A DNA stretch of 64,000 nt, from positions 1 to 64,000 of IMG/VR virus record IMGVR_UViG_3300010885_070871. One strand, 5' to 3'. Each line of letters opens with the position of its first letter. Position 1 is the first letter of the stretch. Positions 51,601 to 59,616 of this stretch are shown here, in pieces. The position numbers and the translations under genes are program-made. The notes under the pieces were generated by a model, which was given only the letters and a program-made list of their open reading frames with translations, made no database searches and was not told where the DNA came from. This DNA comes from a virus.

Positions 51601-53919
51601 TTCACTAAGCATTTAACTTTAGTTGGACTTCTTCCTTATCCGAATGGTTTACCCCCTATAGAAAATACAGCATTTTTTCTAGGCGGAGGTCCAAGTGTTA
51701 GATTAGGATTTAAGTATTGGCCTGTTGGATATCTTCCTCCTGCTTTTATTCCACTTCCTGTTCCTAATCCTGTGGATGGACAACCTTATATAAGAATACC
51801 TCTTCCTATGATATGGACTATAATAGATCCTATCGTAATACCATTACCTTTAAATTTAGGAACGCTTATAATTTTCATTCCTTTCATAGGAGGATTTATG
51901 CCAACCCCTTTATTCTTTATAAAAGAAAATGTAAATGGAACATCATTCTTTTTAACTGGTTTGAGAGGACCTAGATTTATTCCTAGAAAATCTGATCCTA
52001 AAATTAATGACCCTACTGAAAAAATAAAACAAGCAATATCTTTTGGGTTCCCTGATAAACTAGTACCTTTACCTGGATTTGGCTCCGATAATATTGATTC
52101 TCTTCCTAGAATATTAGAAGATATAAAATCCAATATTACAAAAATAATGGATAATATTCCTCCTCCTAGTAATTTAGAACCACTTAGAACATTACAAGAA
52201 AAAGAGTTATCTATAAAGAATAGTATATCTAGTAAAATAAAAGATTATAATAAAAAAGCAGCTTTATTGGATGATCCTGAACCTAATTTAGATGGTGAAA
52301 GAAATCAACTTAATTCTATAATAGCTGAAAGAAAATCTGTTCTTGCAAAAATAATATCAAACTATATAAGTAAAGGTGTACCTAATCCCAAAACTATAAG
52401 TTATCCAAAAGATAAGGACAACTTAAAAATTGATATTCCGGGTAAGGTTAAATCTATTATTGATTTGGCTCAGCAGAAGTCTAGCTTAGTTCCTTTGAAA
52501 CCCCCTCCTACCATAGATATGAAGGATTATTTTAAAGATATTCTTAAAAATACTAAAATACCAACACCTTCAGAATATGATTTAGAAAATGAAAATGTTT
52601 CTAATAATAACAGGATAGTTGTTAAAGTGAACCAGGATCCTAGAAATATGAATGAGGAAGAATTTAAGGCATTTACTAAAAAAGTAAAACAACCTTGTAT
52701 TGAATTCACTAAATATATGGTTAGTGGAAACGGAGCTTCTGTAATAAAAGAAAAAAGAAAAGGTGCATTCTCTTCTTTAGAGTTTACACAATTTCAAGGA
52801 ATTTTTCAATTTCCAGATCCTACCGTATTAGATCCACCTCCAGGGGGATTAAGTTTTTCTAAAATTCCTAATCCTTTAGTTGATCAAGTTACAAAGGTTA
52901 TGACTAATGGAATTTCTAGTGCACCTTTTAAACCATCTGATTTTACTAAATATGTTAGATCAGACGAAAATGGAAATCCTGTGGTTGCGTTAAGAGTAAA
53001 AGATATAAAAAAAATAGTTTCTAGTAAAATAGGTTTAAGCAAGAAAAAAGCAGGTGAGGCAGATAGACCGATGGATCAAATAAATTCACTAGTAACTAAT
53101 TTTCCTTTCCCTGCAGGTCCTTTAGCTTCTTCACAAGCTCTAGGACAATCATTTGGGAGTGCAATAGCTCTTTTTGAAATACCTACTGCTTTTCCGGTAA
53201 AACAAGATCAAATATCACAATCTCCTTTAGCAGGAGGTCTTGTACAAATTGCTATACCAGGAGCAGTAATAAAACAATTCTTAAGTAAAGCAGTTGAGGA
53301 ATTATTAAAAAAAGGAGACGGTTTTGATAAATATTTTCCTGAGATAAATGATCCTAATTCCACTAAATTTACTAACCTAGATCCTAATGATATCCAGAAA
53401 ATGGTTAGAACTATGATGGAGGATTTTCTTAATCCAGATTCAACTAGTATACCTGATTTTTTAAAAATAACACAAATACCAATTCTTCCAAAATCGAGAC
53501 CAACTGATGTTTTAGAACAGGTATTAATAGGATTAGGGGTTCCTCCTCCTGCTAGAATAGTTTATAGTTTAATCTGGAAATATTTTAAAGGACTTCCTAA
53601 ATCACCTCTTCCGGAAGAAGTGACCAAACCTATATTCGACGCAGCTGCAAAAATATTAACAAAGATGCCTTGGCCTATAGTTGTTCTTTTGGGTAGAAAT
53701 GTACTTAATATAATAAATCCAATAGCAATGTCTGATGATCTTCCTGCTTGGAGAAGAATGAGTCTTAAAAATGCTTATTATGTTGTTTATCTAGATGAGT
53801 TCTTAAGGAGTGCTGCAGATGTCTCAGGACTATTCAAATTTTTCTTTGGAGATCCAGTGTATCCTATCCCAGAATTACCAAGCGAATTGCAAAAAACATT
53901 TAATGTAAAAAAATATTAA
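48637..53919 (+). CDS. Giant baseplate/tail structural protein
   Basis: 1760 residues. The N-terminal 350 are acidic and low-complexity. Residues about 390-700 are helical ('ELARWKNIEKNLEEINYHYE'). A Cys cluster at about 937-986 ('SISCGAGVDP', 'SIECPPKCCGAAGSD', 'GSDCPSIFSKCWMKQF') is followed by about 115 Pro/Ile/Phe-rich hydrophobic residues ('MIWTIIDPIVIPLPLNLGTL'). A charged coiled segment and another Pro/Leu-rich section close the protein ('MPWPIVVLLGRNVLNIINPI'). Position between the spike and wedge genes supports a virion role; it is not obviously a tape measure because long helices are limited. No family is recognised. Confidence 0.6.
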   Translation: MATIEERIDELLSKDIASLSSDQIISIITGESTPQVYVDPQSEEGFNSEADKIGKDVDDLIKSLEPKDPPIPMEEIEKLSCDFEGDELYSEVLLESLKSKDKDLYNLLLNSPDFLEDKEIESIDIGIKTEIPSINKNKASSNTNANTNAKKGRSSNGITKFLNSKNPKLLESLNESLFDKIDPFLFGKPTNAGSKKKRDLNILGFKVPLEFITANGKILHVKLVGPDITIQQAEERVKKSSEAQRKNLKDCETKDVNEKEGAGSNSSTDSSNNQKVNVGGILPNDYETEKYKDYDYDFIRDKKTGEANEDPAIEDDNCNVIAEDPITGDPIVTKESIEGILDEFCDPEPSDLSGLDIELNTGAGSDINSNEEKENEDAQVSEDFSEAQINEIEGCLDSTIVKYEKIDKRTLELARWKNIEKNLEEINYHYEIVWEYQKTLYEEWTGRLSGNQTQTGDGSNLDLAISILTYTDIIRETEREVFFATEDYNTTKKLFLENNNIFTENIFLFTIPETEVSSVELETLFEIKINNDISPINYDQEKQLWPIQDGVNKFISLVENIRFIIIKGSQIDLLNKKIQENTDLRGADIESLENKLGITINIDDLEKAFKDASNWIPYSGFTTERDYAQEIFQSDSFSNNNNNPYRGYGYEFKNLLSKFSVRFSNVAFDYDDVELKMKLSFFTDIGNPLPYKQKQKPNKISLKGTPQPIFKTVSEPDVERIKLGNEYAGNGGLLVNYPKDYFNGNRFLTLKNYKQGEKDIADFYDFINDIISTGKSKTTIVNEIKTKRGILYAQLIEKSASNWLFFTPEERGDNDARNPANLRPASFTAEGEPTPVFVDFWSNYKTKWNEKYLQNKGAFINPEIEKIKVEARKAGLAMGRTVNTDDIRGIRIVENYFDIQKKYEQIQELLLVSAQKIAEIEEAIKPENIEKEFASISCGAGVDPNLSIECPPKCCGAAGSDFKTENFLLSTPPGSDCPSIFSKCWMKQFTKHLTLVGLLPYPNGLPPIENTAFFLGGGPSVRLGFKYWPVGYLPPAFIPLPVPNPVDGQPYIRIPLPMIWTIIDPIVIPLPLNLGTLIIFIPFIGGFMPTPLFFIKENVNGTSFFLTGLRGPRFIPRKSDPKINDPTEKIKQAISFGFPDKLVPLPGFGSDNIDSLPRILEDIKSNITKIMDNIPPPSNLEPLRTLQEKELSIKNSISSKIKDYNKKAALLDDPEPNLDGERNQLNSIIAERKSVLAKIISNYISKGVPNPKTISYPKDKDNLKIDIPGKVKSIIDLAQQKSSLVPLKPPPTIDMKDYFKDILKNTKIPTPSEYDLENENVSNNNRIVVKVNQDPRNMNEEEFKAFTKKVKQPCIEFTKYMVSGNGASVIKEKRKGAFSSLEFTQFQGIFQFPDPTVLDPPPGGLSFSKIPNPLVDQVTKVMTNGISSAPFKPSDFTKYVRSDENGNPVVALRVKDIKKIVSSKIGLSKKKAGEADRPMDQINSLVTNFPFPAGPLASSQALGQSFGSAIALFEIPTAFPVKQDQISQSPLAGGLVQIAIPGAVIKQFLSKAVEELLKKGDGFDKYFPEINDPNSTKFTNLDPNDIQKMVRTMMEDFLNPDSTSIPDFLKITQIPILPKSRPTDVLEQVLIGLGVPPPARIVYSLIWKYFKGLPKSPLPEEVTKPIFDAAAKILTKMPWPIVVLLGRNVLNIINPIAMSDDLPAWRRMSLKNAYYVVYLDEFLRSAADVSGLFKFFFGDPVYPIPELPSELQKTFNVKKY

Positions 53920-53975
53920 TATTATGGAAATTTTATCTCCATTTTAAAGTAAAAATAATAATCTAAATCAAAAAT

Positions 53976-55085
53976 ATGAGAAATAAAAACTATACCTCTT
54001 TTGAATATGAAGAACAAGAAAGAGAAAAAATGAATCGCCTATATGATATAACTTTTCCAGAGGATACTGGTAATTTTGTTGGTAAAGATATAGAGAGCAA
54101 CACTTCAGTAGATGTAAGAGTAATTAAAGTTGACAATGAAAAAGAAATTGTCATTGCTGAAACTAGATATGGTCAATCTATTGTGATAGATCTTAAAAAA
54201 GAAAGAAAAGGAATGAAAAGATTTGGTCATTCTGAATTAAATATTAATCCAGGAGATTCAATCGAACTGGTTGTTTACAAAGAGAAGAACGGAAATTTCA
54301 GTGGATCAGTTTCTGCAGGATATGAGAAAATTTTAAAAAGAGAACTTCACAGATCTGTAAAAGAAGAGAACTGCGCATTTCATGTAAAAGTTACTTCTGT
54401 TTGTAATGGAGGATTTATGGTAGATCTATCTGGTATAGTATGCTTCCTTCCTGGTAGTCTAGCTGCTGCAAACAGGATAATGAATTTTGCCGATTATATC
54501 GGAAAAGAACTTACAGTAATGACAGAAATTTACGATCAGAAAAGAGATATTTTCGTAGTTTCTTTCAAGAAATACCTTAAAAAAATTATAGATAGCAAAG
54601 CTCAGGAATTATCATTCTCTAATAAATACGAAGGAACAGTTACAGGTGTTTCTGGAAACATAGTATTTGTTGAATGGGATGAAATATTTACTGGAATTAT
54701 AAACTTTGATGAGAGCGAAATCTCTAAAATTTCTGATTACAAATCCGGAGATAAGGTTAGTTTCTATGTAATAGACATAAAAAATCCACAAAGAATAGCA
54801 ATCTCTTTAACTGAGCCTAATCACAAAATGAAATCTTTACAAGATTTAAAGGATTCTTCTTTAGAAAAAGTTGGGGAAGATACAGAAACACAATCTTATA
54901 AAGCAGAGATAACTAAGCTTAAAACATTTGGTGCTTTTGTTAAATTAGAAAATGGATTAAATGGCCTAATAGAAAAAGAAAAACTAAGATTTTCTATGGA
55001 TCAATATGAGGTAGGACAATCGTTAGAGTGCTTTATTTCTAGCGTAGATTTATCTAATCTTAAAATCCAACTCGTAGAAAAATAA
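53976..55085 (+). CDS. Ribosomal protein S1-like protein with about four S1 domains
   Basis: 369 residues. Four OB/S1-like domains lie at about 20-105, 110-200, 205-285 and 305-369. The clearest are the second, 'FHVKVTSVCNGGFMVDLSGI' then 'VCFLPGS', and the fourth, 'YKAEITKLKTFGAFVKLENG' then 'LNGLIEKEKL', which match the G-x-F-V-x-L-x-x-G-x-x-G-x-[IL]-x-x-S pattern. Host S1 helps ribosomes bind mRNA. A phage copy may steer ribosomes to phage messages or protect RNA. The gene sits alone inside the tail module and is followed by a strong terminator, so it looks like an inserted unit. Confidence 0.87.
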   Translation: MRNKNYTSFEYEEQEREKMNRLYDITFPEDTGNFVGKDIESNTSVDVRVIKVDNEKEIVIAETRYGQSIVIDLKKERKGMKRFGHSELNINPGDSIELVVYKEKNGNFSGSVSAGYEKILKRELHRSVKEENCAFHVKVTSVCNGGFMVDLSGIVCFLPGSLAAANRIMNFADYIGKELTVMTEIYDQKRDIFVVSFKKYLKKIIDSKAQELSFSNKYEGTVTGVSGNIVFVEWDEIFTGIINFDESEISKISDYKSGDKVSFYVIDIKNPQRIAISLTEPNHKMKSLQDLKDSSLEKVGEDTETQSYKAEITKLKTFGAFVKLENGLNGLIEKEKLRFSMDQYEVGQSLECFISSVDLSNLKIQLVEK

Positions 55086-55110
55086 CATTTATCTTATAAA
55101 TTTCAAGGAA

Positions 55111-55144
55111 AAGAGTTTTATCAAAAAGATAAAACTCTTTTTTT
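55111..55144 (+). terminator. Rho-independent terminator after the S1-like gene
   Basis: AAGAGTTTTATC (55111-55122) and GATAAAACTCTT (55128-55139) are perfect 12-bp complements around the loop AAAAA, followed by a T run. It lies 26 bases after the stop codon. Confidence 0.93.
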
Positions 55145-55161
55145 GTTTTATTTTTATTTTT

Positions 55162-55175
55162 CTGAATATATAGAA
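55162..55175 (+). promoter_or_regulatory. TGAATATATAGAAT late-promoter-like element
   Basis: It lies between the S1 gene terminator and the ATG at 55177, so a promoter is expected here. It differs from the main consensus by one extra A (TGAATATATAG) and is nearly identical to the copy at 57527. Confidence 0.6.
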
Positions 55176-55176
55176 T

Positions 55177-56616
55177 ATGAATTTAAGTAGTGTAAACTTT
55201 TTTTATTGTGTTAATATTGGATTTGAATTTGAGCTTTATAGTGACTTAAATAGGAACGAAATTGCTTTAGATCTAGGGAAGGTATTAGGTAAAAAAATAA
55301 TGGTATTTTCAAAGTACCACTCTAGTTTTAAGCCAACTAAGGATATCTTTAAAATAGAACCTGATTATTCAGGAGGATCTAAAATGGTTGAGTTAATAAC
55401 TGGACCTTTACCTTATTTTGAATCTATTCCTATTCTAATAAAAACTTTAAAATGGATAGATGAAAATGGTTACACAGATAAAAAATGTGCTTTTCAGTTT
55501 GGAGTAAGTATAGACACTTCAATATATCCTGAAATAACTCCTGTTGATAAAATAAACATTCTTAAATTTATACTAGGATTTGATGAGAATGTAATCTATA
55601 AAAAATTCCCAGATAGGTACGGATCTTTGTATGCTAAATCCATAAAAAGAATTATTCCGTCAAATAGATTTGTGGATCCTACTAATCTTTCTTTCATTGA
55701 TAAAAATCTTTTTGAAGTTCCTTTAGAAAAGAATATGGGGATAAACTTCTTAAAAGTACCTGAGGGATATTTTGAGGTTAGGTATTTAGGGGGAAAAGAT
55801 TACCAGAAGAAATATACATCTATAAAAGATGTTATGGACTATATAATAACTTATACATTCCAAGTTTTAGAGACTAATGATGGATTCAGTGAAAATGATC
55901 TTAAAATATTAAAATCTTTTCTTTCTGAAATTTATAAGAATGCTTCAAGTTTTATAGATTCACAAACCTTCCAAAAAAATTATCCTCACTTAAATGTGAT
56001 GATAGATCTTAAATCTGATCCGCAAATACTTAGATCTTTTTTCCTTAATGTAAGGGATGTTTTATACGATTTAATAGTTGAAAACAACATTAAAGAAGGA
56101 ATGATTAACTACGATAGTAATTTAGGAAAATTCCAAATAAAAGATGTCGAAACACAGAGAGCTTATCTTTTAAAAGATTATGACATATTAGATTCTAAAA
56201 TATCTGGAAACATTCTTAATTGTAGACTTTTTGGTTGTAACTTGAGTAATTCAACTATAGAAGATTCAGATTTAATTACTACTAATGAGATTGATAAATC
56301 TAAGATAATTAACACAGATGTTATGTTTAGTAACACTGTACATGATTCTTATATTGATAACAAAGAAAAAGAAATAAACTGTGAAGTTTACGGAGGAATT
56401 ATTAGATCTGGTTATATTGGAAAACTTGCTACAATTTCACCTGAAACTGAAGTCGTTGACGATGCTTCAGATGATAAAAAAATGAAGGGAACATTAAAGA
56501 AAAATTTATTTCCTAACCGAAATGATAAAGGTTCAATCCCCGCACAAATAAAGTTTAGTGACAACAATGCTAAGCCTTCAGGTATTCCTGGTATAAATTT
56601 TAAACAAAATAATTAA
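55177..56616 (+). CDS. Amidoligase-like protein with pentapeptide-type C-terminal region
   Basis: 479 residues. 'VNIGFEFELYSDLNRNEIAL' (G-x-E-x-E), 'FKIEPDYSGGSKMVELITGP' (D-x-S-x-x-x-x-x-E-[LI]-[IV]-T-x-P), 'KKCAFQFGVSIDTSIY' and 'VPEGYFEVRYLGGKDY' (E-x-R) follow the motif order of the COOH-NH2 amidoligase family, which has a glutamine-synthetase-like fold and joins carboxylates to amines using ATP. The usual His after the third motif appears to be Gln/Phe here. Residues about 330-430 ('ILNCRLFGCNLSNSTIEDSD') look like pentapeptide-repeat or beta-helical sequence. It lies in the baseplate operon, so a structural role is also possible. Confidence 0.6.
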   Translation: MNLSSVNFFYCVNIGFEFELYSDLNRNEIALDLGKVLGKKIMVFSKYHSSFKPTKDIFKIEPDYSGGSKMVELITGPLPYFESIPILIKTLKWIDENGYTDKKCAFQFGVSIDTSIYPEITPVDKINILKFILGFDENVIYKKFPDRYGSLYAKSIKRIIPSNRFVDPTNLSFIDKNLFEVPLEKNMGINFLKVPEGYFEVRYLGGKDYQKKYTSIKDVMDYIITYTFQVLETNDGFSENDLKILKSFLSEIYKNASSFIDSQTFQKNYPHLNVMIDLKSDPQILRSFFLNVRDVLYDLIVENNIKEGMINYDSNLGKFQIKDVETQRAYLLKDYDILDSKISGNILNCRLFGCNLSNSTIEDSDLITTNEIDKSKIINTDVMFSNTVHDSYIDNKEKEINCEVYGGIIRSGYIGKLATISPETEVVDDASDDKKMKGTLKKNLFPNRNDKGSIPAQIKFSDNNAKPSGIPGINFKQNN

Positions 56617-56617
56617 A

Positions 56618-57397
56618 ATGACAGAAGCAGATTTAATCCAAGAAATCAAGGATGAAATATCACATTCTTGTGCACTTCCTTATAATCTTAACGATCAGGA
56701 GATAAAAAGGATAATAAAAAGAGCAAGAGCTTATTTCTATGATAACTATCAGTATTCAGTAGAAGATAGAATATTTGTTTTAGGTAAAGAGCTTTTTTCA
56801 ACACCTTCTTTTAGAGCAACTAGACAAATACAATTACCACAGTGTGTTGTTTCTGTTTATGATGTTAGACAAGTTAATGGATCAGGACTTACCGGAACAC
56901 CAGATAAAGATTTTGGAGATTCAAAATTATTAGGATCAGAACTTATGCTTTCCCCTTTTGCTGGAGATAACTTAGTTTATAGAACAGTTCTTTACTCGTT
57001 TTTTGATTTAGCAAAAGCTTATTTATTAGAAAGCTATGCCTTTAATTATAATAAGAATACCAAAAAATTAACTATAAATGGTAGAGATCCAGCAAGAACT
57101 ACTTCGACAGCAGGTGGATCAGATACAACCCTTTTCAGTGGAACTGATGTGGGAATAAGAGCTTATATTGCTATTCCTGAAGAAAGCTTATATGATGATG
57201 AATTATTTGTGAGATATTGTCTTGCAGAAGCAAAAATAAATATTGGTAGATTACTAGGAACATTCGAATACAATCTTCCTGGAGGTGTAAGAATAAACGC
57301 AAATAATATACAATCTTTAGGAACTGCTGAGAAAACTGAGATTCTTGCAATGATAAAAGACGAAAACACTCCAAGTTATTTCCTTCAATGGAATTAA
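56618..57397 (+). CDS. Virion structural protein of unknown role
   Basis: 259 residues. It starts MTEADLIQEIKDEISHSCAL, has 'NDQEIKRIIKRARAYFYDNY', central strands ('FRATRQIQLPQCVVSVYDVR'), and a helix-rich end 'LPGGVRINANNIQSLGTAEK' then 'TEILAMIKDENTPSYFLQWN'. The layout of an N-terminal helix pair and a C-terminal helical end with Pro-x-x-[FY]-F is one I associate with widespread structural proteins of T4-like phages, but I cannot name the T4 counterpart. It is immediately downstream of the amidoligase-like gene. Confidence 0.55.
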   Translation: MTEADLIQEIKDEISHSCALPYNLNDQEIKRIIKRARAYFYDNYQYSVEDRIFVLGKELFSTPSFRATRQIQLPQCVVSVYDVRQVNGSGLTGTPDKDFGDSKLLGSELMLSPFAGDNLVYRTVLYSFFDLAKAYLLESYAFNYNKNTKKLTINGRDPARTTSTAGGSDTTLFSGTDVGIRAYIAIPEESLYDDELFVRYCLAEAKINIGRLLGTFEYNLPGGVRINANNIQSLGTAEKTEILAMIKDENTPSYFLQWN

Positions 57398-57544
57398 AAT
57401 TTATACACTATTAGGATATTCAAGAAGTTTAAAAAAAAGCTTCAGAACTCCTGGGGATTTCTTTTGAATTTTGGATCTACAATGATAAAAGGGAAAAAAC
57501 AGTAAAATAGCCTTTATTTTCGATACTGAATATATAGATTCAAG
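57398..57544 (+). other. Intergenic stretch with promoter-like element
   Basis: 147 bases without a gene. The right end holds TGAATATATAGAT (57527-57539), almost the same as the copy before 55177, 5 bases before the ATG at 57545. The left part contains only weak inverted repeats, including ATTCAA/TTGAAT (about 57418 and 57467) and GAAG/CTTC; none is a clear terminator. Confidence 0.5.
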
Positions 57545-57916
57545 ATGGCAAGATTATCCGAAATTTATCCTAGAAATCCAGACGATCCCAACTACAAAGA
57601 AGGGCTTTTACACACTGATGATGAATTAGAGATTCTTATCGGTATGATAAAACAGTGTATGTTAACTAGGCCAGGAGAGGTTTTAGGTGATCCCTATTTC
57701 GGTATAGATCTAGAAGGATTAATTTTTGATCTTAATATTGACCAAGCAACTCTTGAAAGATCAATAAGATTACATCTTTTAACATATGTTCCTATGGCTA
57801 ATGAGCAATTCGATGTTGATTTTAAAATTGGATTTTTTAAAGGTGAAACTAGAGATGCTTGTGTTATAGATTTTGCTATAAAAGGAAACCCTTTATTAGG
57901 TATTAAAATAATTTAA
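57545..57916 (+). CDS. 25: Baseplate wedge protein gp25-like
   Basis: 123 residues, the normal size for gp25/GPW. 'DELEILIGMIKQCMLTRPGE' then 'VLGDPYFGIDLEGLIFDLNI' carries the family signature: T-R-P-G-E, P-x-F-G-x-x-L, and L-I-F-D. gp25 is the conserved wedge nucleus that contacts the sheath and gp6. It is followed directly by gp6, as in other contractile systems. Same promoter-like element as above lies just upstream. Confidence 0.92.
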   Translation: MARLSEIYPRNPDDPNYKEGLLHTDDELEILIGMIKQCMLTRPGEVLGDPYFGIDLEGLIFDLNIDQATLERSIRLHLLTYVPMANEQFDVDFKIGFFKGETRDACVIDFAIKGNPLLGIKII

Positions 57917-57917
57917 A

Positions 57918-59615
57918 ATGGATTTACTACAAAAAAATAAAGCAAAAATATCAGACCTCATAAGTCAAACTTTTGATCTTATTCAAGCAAGATATTCAAC
58001 TTCTAATCAATTATTTACAGTTGCTTCTATCTGGGGACAAATTATTTTTGTTCTTGATAACTTAACTCAGTTTATATTATTCTTTATTGAAGATTCTATT
58101 ACAGAACTAAATATTAATCAGGCAACTAGAGAATCCTCGATTTATGGATTAGCAACACTTGCAGGACATAATCCCACAAGATCTATATCTGCTAAGGGAG
58201 AAATATTAATAACTTGGAATGGAAAAAATTTAGAAGATGTTGCAGGTAGTGCAGTTCTTATTCCGAATTATGCTCAGGTAAAATGTACAAACAACGGAAA
58301 AACCTATATACTTAAACTAAATCAGGAATACGTAAGATTAAATTTAGATCCAACATCTAAATTAAAGGTTCCTATATTAGAGGGTGTCATAAATAAAAAT
58401 CAGTACACAGGTACAGGTTCTAAACTACAAAGTTATAATGTTTCATCAAGAGGTACTTCGAATATAGAAAATTTCGAGGTTGAGATTAGAGTAAATGGGG
58501 AGGTTTGGAAAAAGTATGATTCTTTATATGATATACCAAGAAATGCAAAAGGATATCTTGTAAAAAGTTCTTTAATATCCGGAATTGATATATTTTTCGG
58601 AACGATAGATTTTGGAACTCCTCCTGTTGCAGGTTCAGTAATAGAAGTTACTTATTTAGAATGTGCTGGGTCTCAAGGAAATATATTAGTTGAGGATTCT
58701 TCTCTCGTTTTATTCAGTTTTGATTCAGACGGAACAGATCTTTATGGAAGAAGTATATCTCTTGCTGATGTTCTTCAAGTATCTTGTACGATAGCTCCTC
58801 AATTAGGAGCAAATCAAGAATCTATAGATCTTACAAGATTAATTGCACCAAAAACATCTAGAAGTTTTGTTTTGGCTAATCCAACAAATTACATAACATT
58901 TTTTGAAAAATTTGGACAATTTTCTATAATAGAGGCTTTCACAACATTTGATGATGAGTACATAAGTGACGATAATGTTATTTATATTATTTTAGTTCCT
59001 GATATACAGCTAACTTTAAAGAGCAATGAAACATATTTTGATATTCCATTGTCTAGGTTTAAATTGACTAAACCCCAGATTGATAGAATATATCAATTAC
59101 TAGATGAAAGTGGACAAAAGATAGTTACAACTGTTGTTAAAATAATCGATCCTATAATTATAAAATATGTTGTTAATGTTGCAATAACAATTTTTGAAGG
59201 AAACGATCCAGAAACAATAAAATCTCAAATAGTAAATATTCTAAGTAACTACTTCTTAAATATAAGAAGAAGGGATAAAATACCAAGATCAGATTTAGTT
59301 GCAGCTATAGAAGGAATAGAAGGAATTGATTCGGTTTCACTTTATTTTGTGGGAGAAAAAAACGAGGCAGCTAAAAGAAGAAATAAAAATTCTCCTGATG
59401 TAGGCTTTGATGAATTTGGAGATATAGTTATAGGAAAAGACGAGGTAGTAGCTATTTCCGGAGGATGGGAAGATAGAAATGGTGTTTATTATGATTACGG
59501 AGCTAGTATGCAAACTCTTTCTTCTGTTAACATAGATGTTAGATCTATAGTTCCTAATACATATAATACTAGAGTAAATAATATACTTAAGTCAACATTA
59601 AAAACTGCAAATTAA
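57918..59615 (+). CDS. 6: Baseplate wedge protein gp6-like (J-type)
   Basis: 565 residues, starting 1 base after the gp25-like gene. 'FIEDSITELNINQATRESSI' and 'YGLATLAGHNPTRSISAKGE' fit the start of gp6/baseplate J proteins. 'AVLIPNYAQVKCTNNGKTYI' and 'IAPQLGANQESIDLTRLIAP' lie in the beta domain, and 'IRRRDKIPRSDLVAAIEGIE' then 'GIDSVSLYFVGEKNEAAKRR' form the C-terminal core-bundle contact. gp6 forms the inner baseplate ring. Order and spacing with gp25 make this call strong. Confidence 0.88.
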   Translation: MDLLQKNKAKISDLISQTFDLIQARYSTSNQLFTVASIWGQIIFVLDNLTQFILFFIEDSITELNINQATRESSIYGLATLAGHNPTRSISAKGEILITWNGKNLEDVAGSAVLIPNYAQVKCTNNGKTYILKLNQEYVRLNLDPTSKLKVPILEGVINKNQYTGTGSKLQSYNVSSRGTSNIENFEVEIRVNGEVWKKYDSLYDIPRNAKGYLVKSSLISGIDIFFGTIDFGTPPVAGSVIEVTYLECAGSQGNILVEDSSLVLFSFDSDGTDLYGRSISLADVLQVSCTIAPQLGANQESIDLTRLIAPKTSRSFVLANPTNYITFFEKFGQFSIIEAFTTFDDEYISDDNVIYIILVPDIQLTLKSNETYFDIPLSRFKLTKPQIDRIYQLLDESGQKIVTTVVKIIDPIIIKYVVNVAITIFEGNDPETIKSQIVNILSNYFLNIRRRDKIPRSDLVAAIEGIEGIDSVSLYFVGEKNEAAKRRNKNSPDVGFDEFGDIVIGKDEVVAISGGWEDRNGVYYDYGASMQTLSSVNIDVRSIVPNTYNTRVNNILKSTLKTAN

Positions 59616-59616
59616 T

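Noticed and set aside
48948-53000. Several minus-strand open frames of 60-115 residues
   Set aside because: They are all within the 1760-residue plus-strand gene, have no promoter-like elements and read as Ile/Ser/Pro-rich shadow sequence.
53924-53945. ATGGA...TCCAT inverted repeat followed by TTT after the giant tail gene
   Set aside because: The stem has only 5 bp with an AT-rich loop and a short T run, so it is too weak to call a terminator.
56520-56550. GGTTCAATCC-type T-loop-like sequence suggesting a tRNA
   Set aside because: No acceptor, D or anticodon stems surround it, and it lies within the open frame of the amidoligase-like gene.
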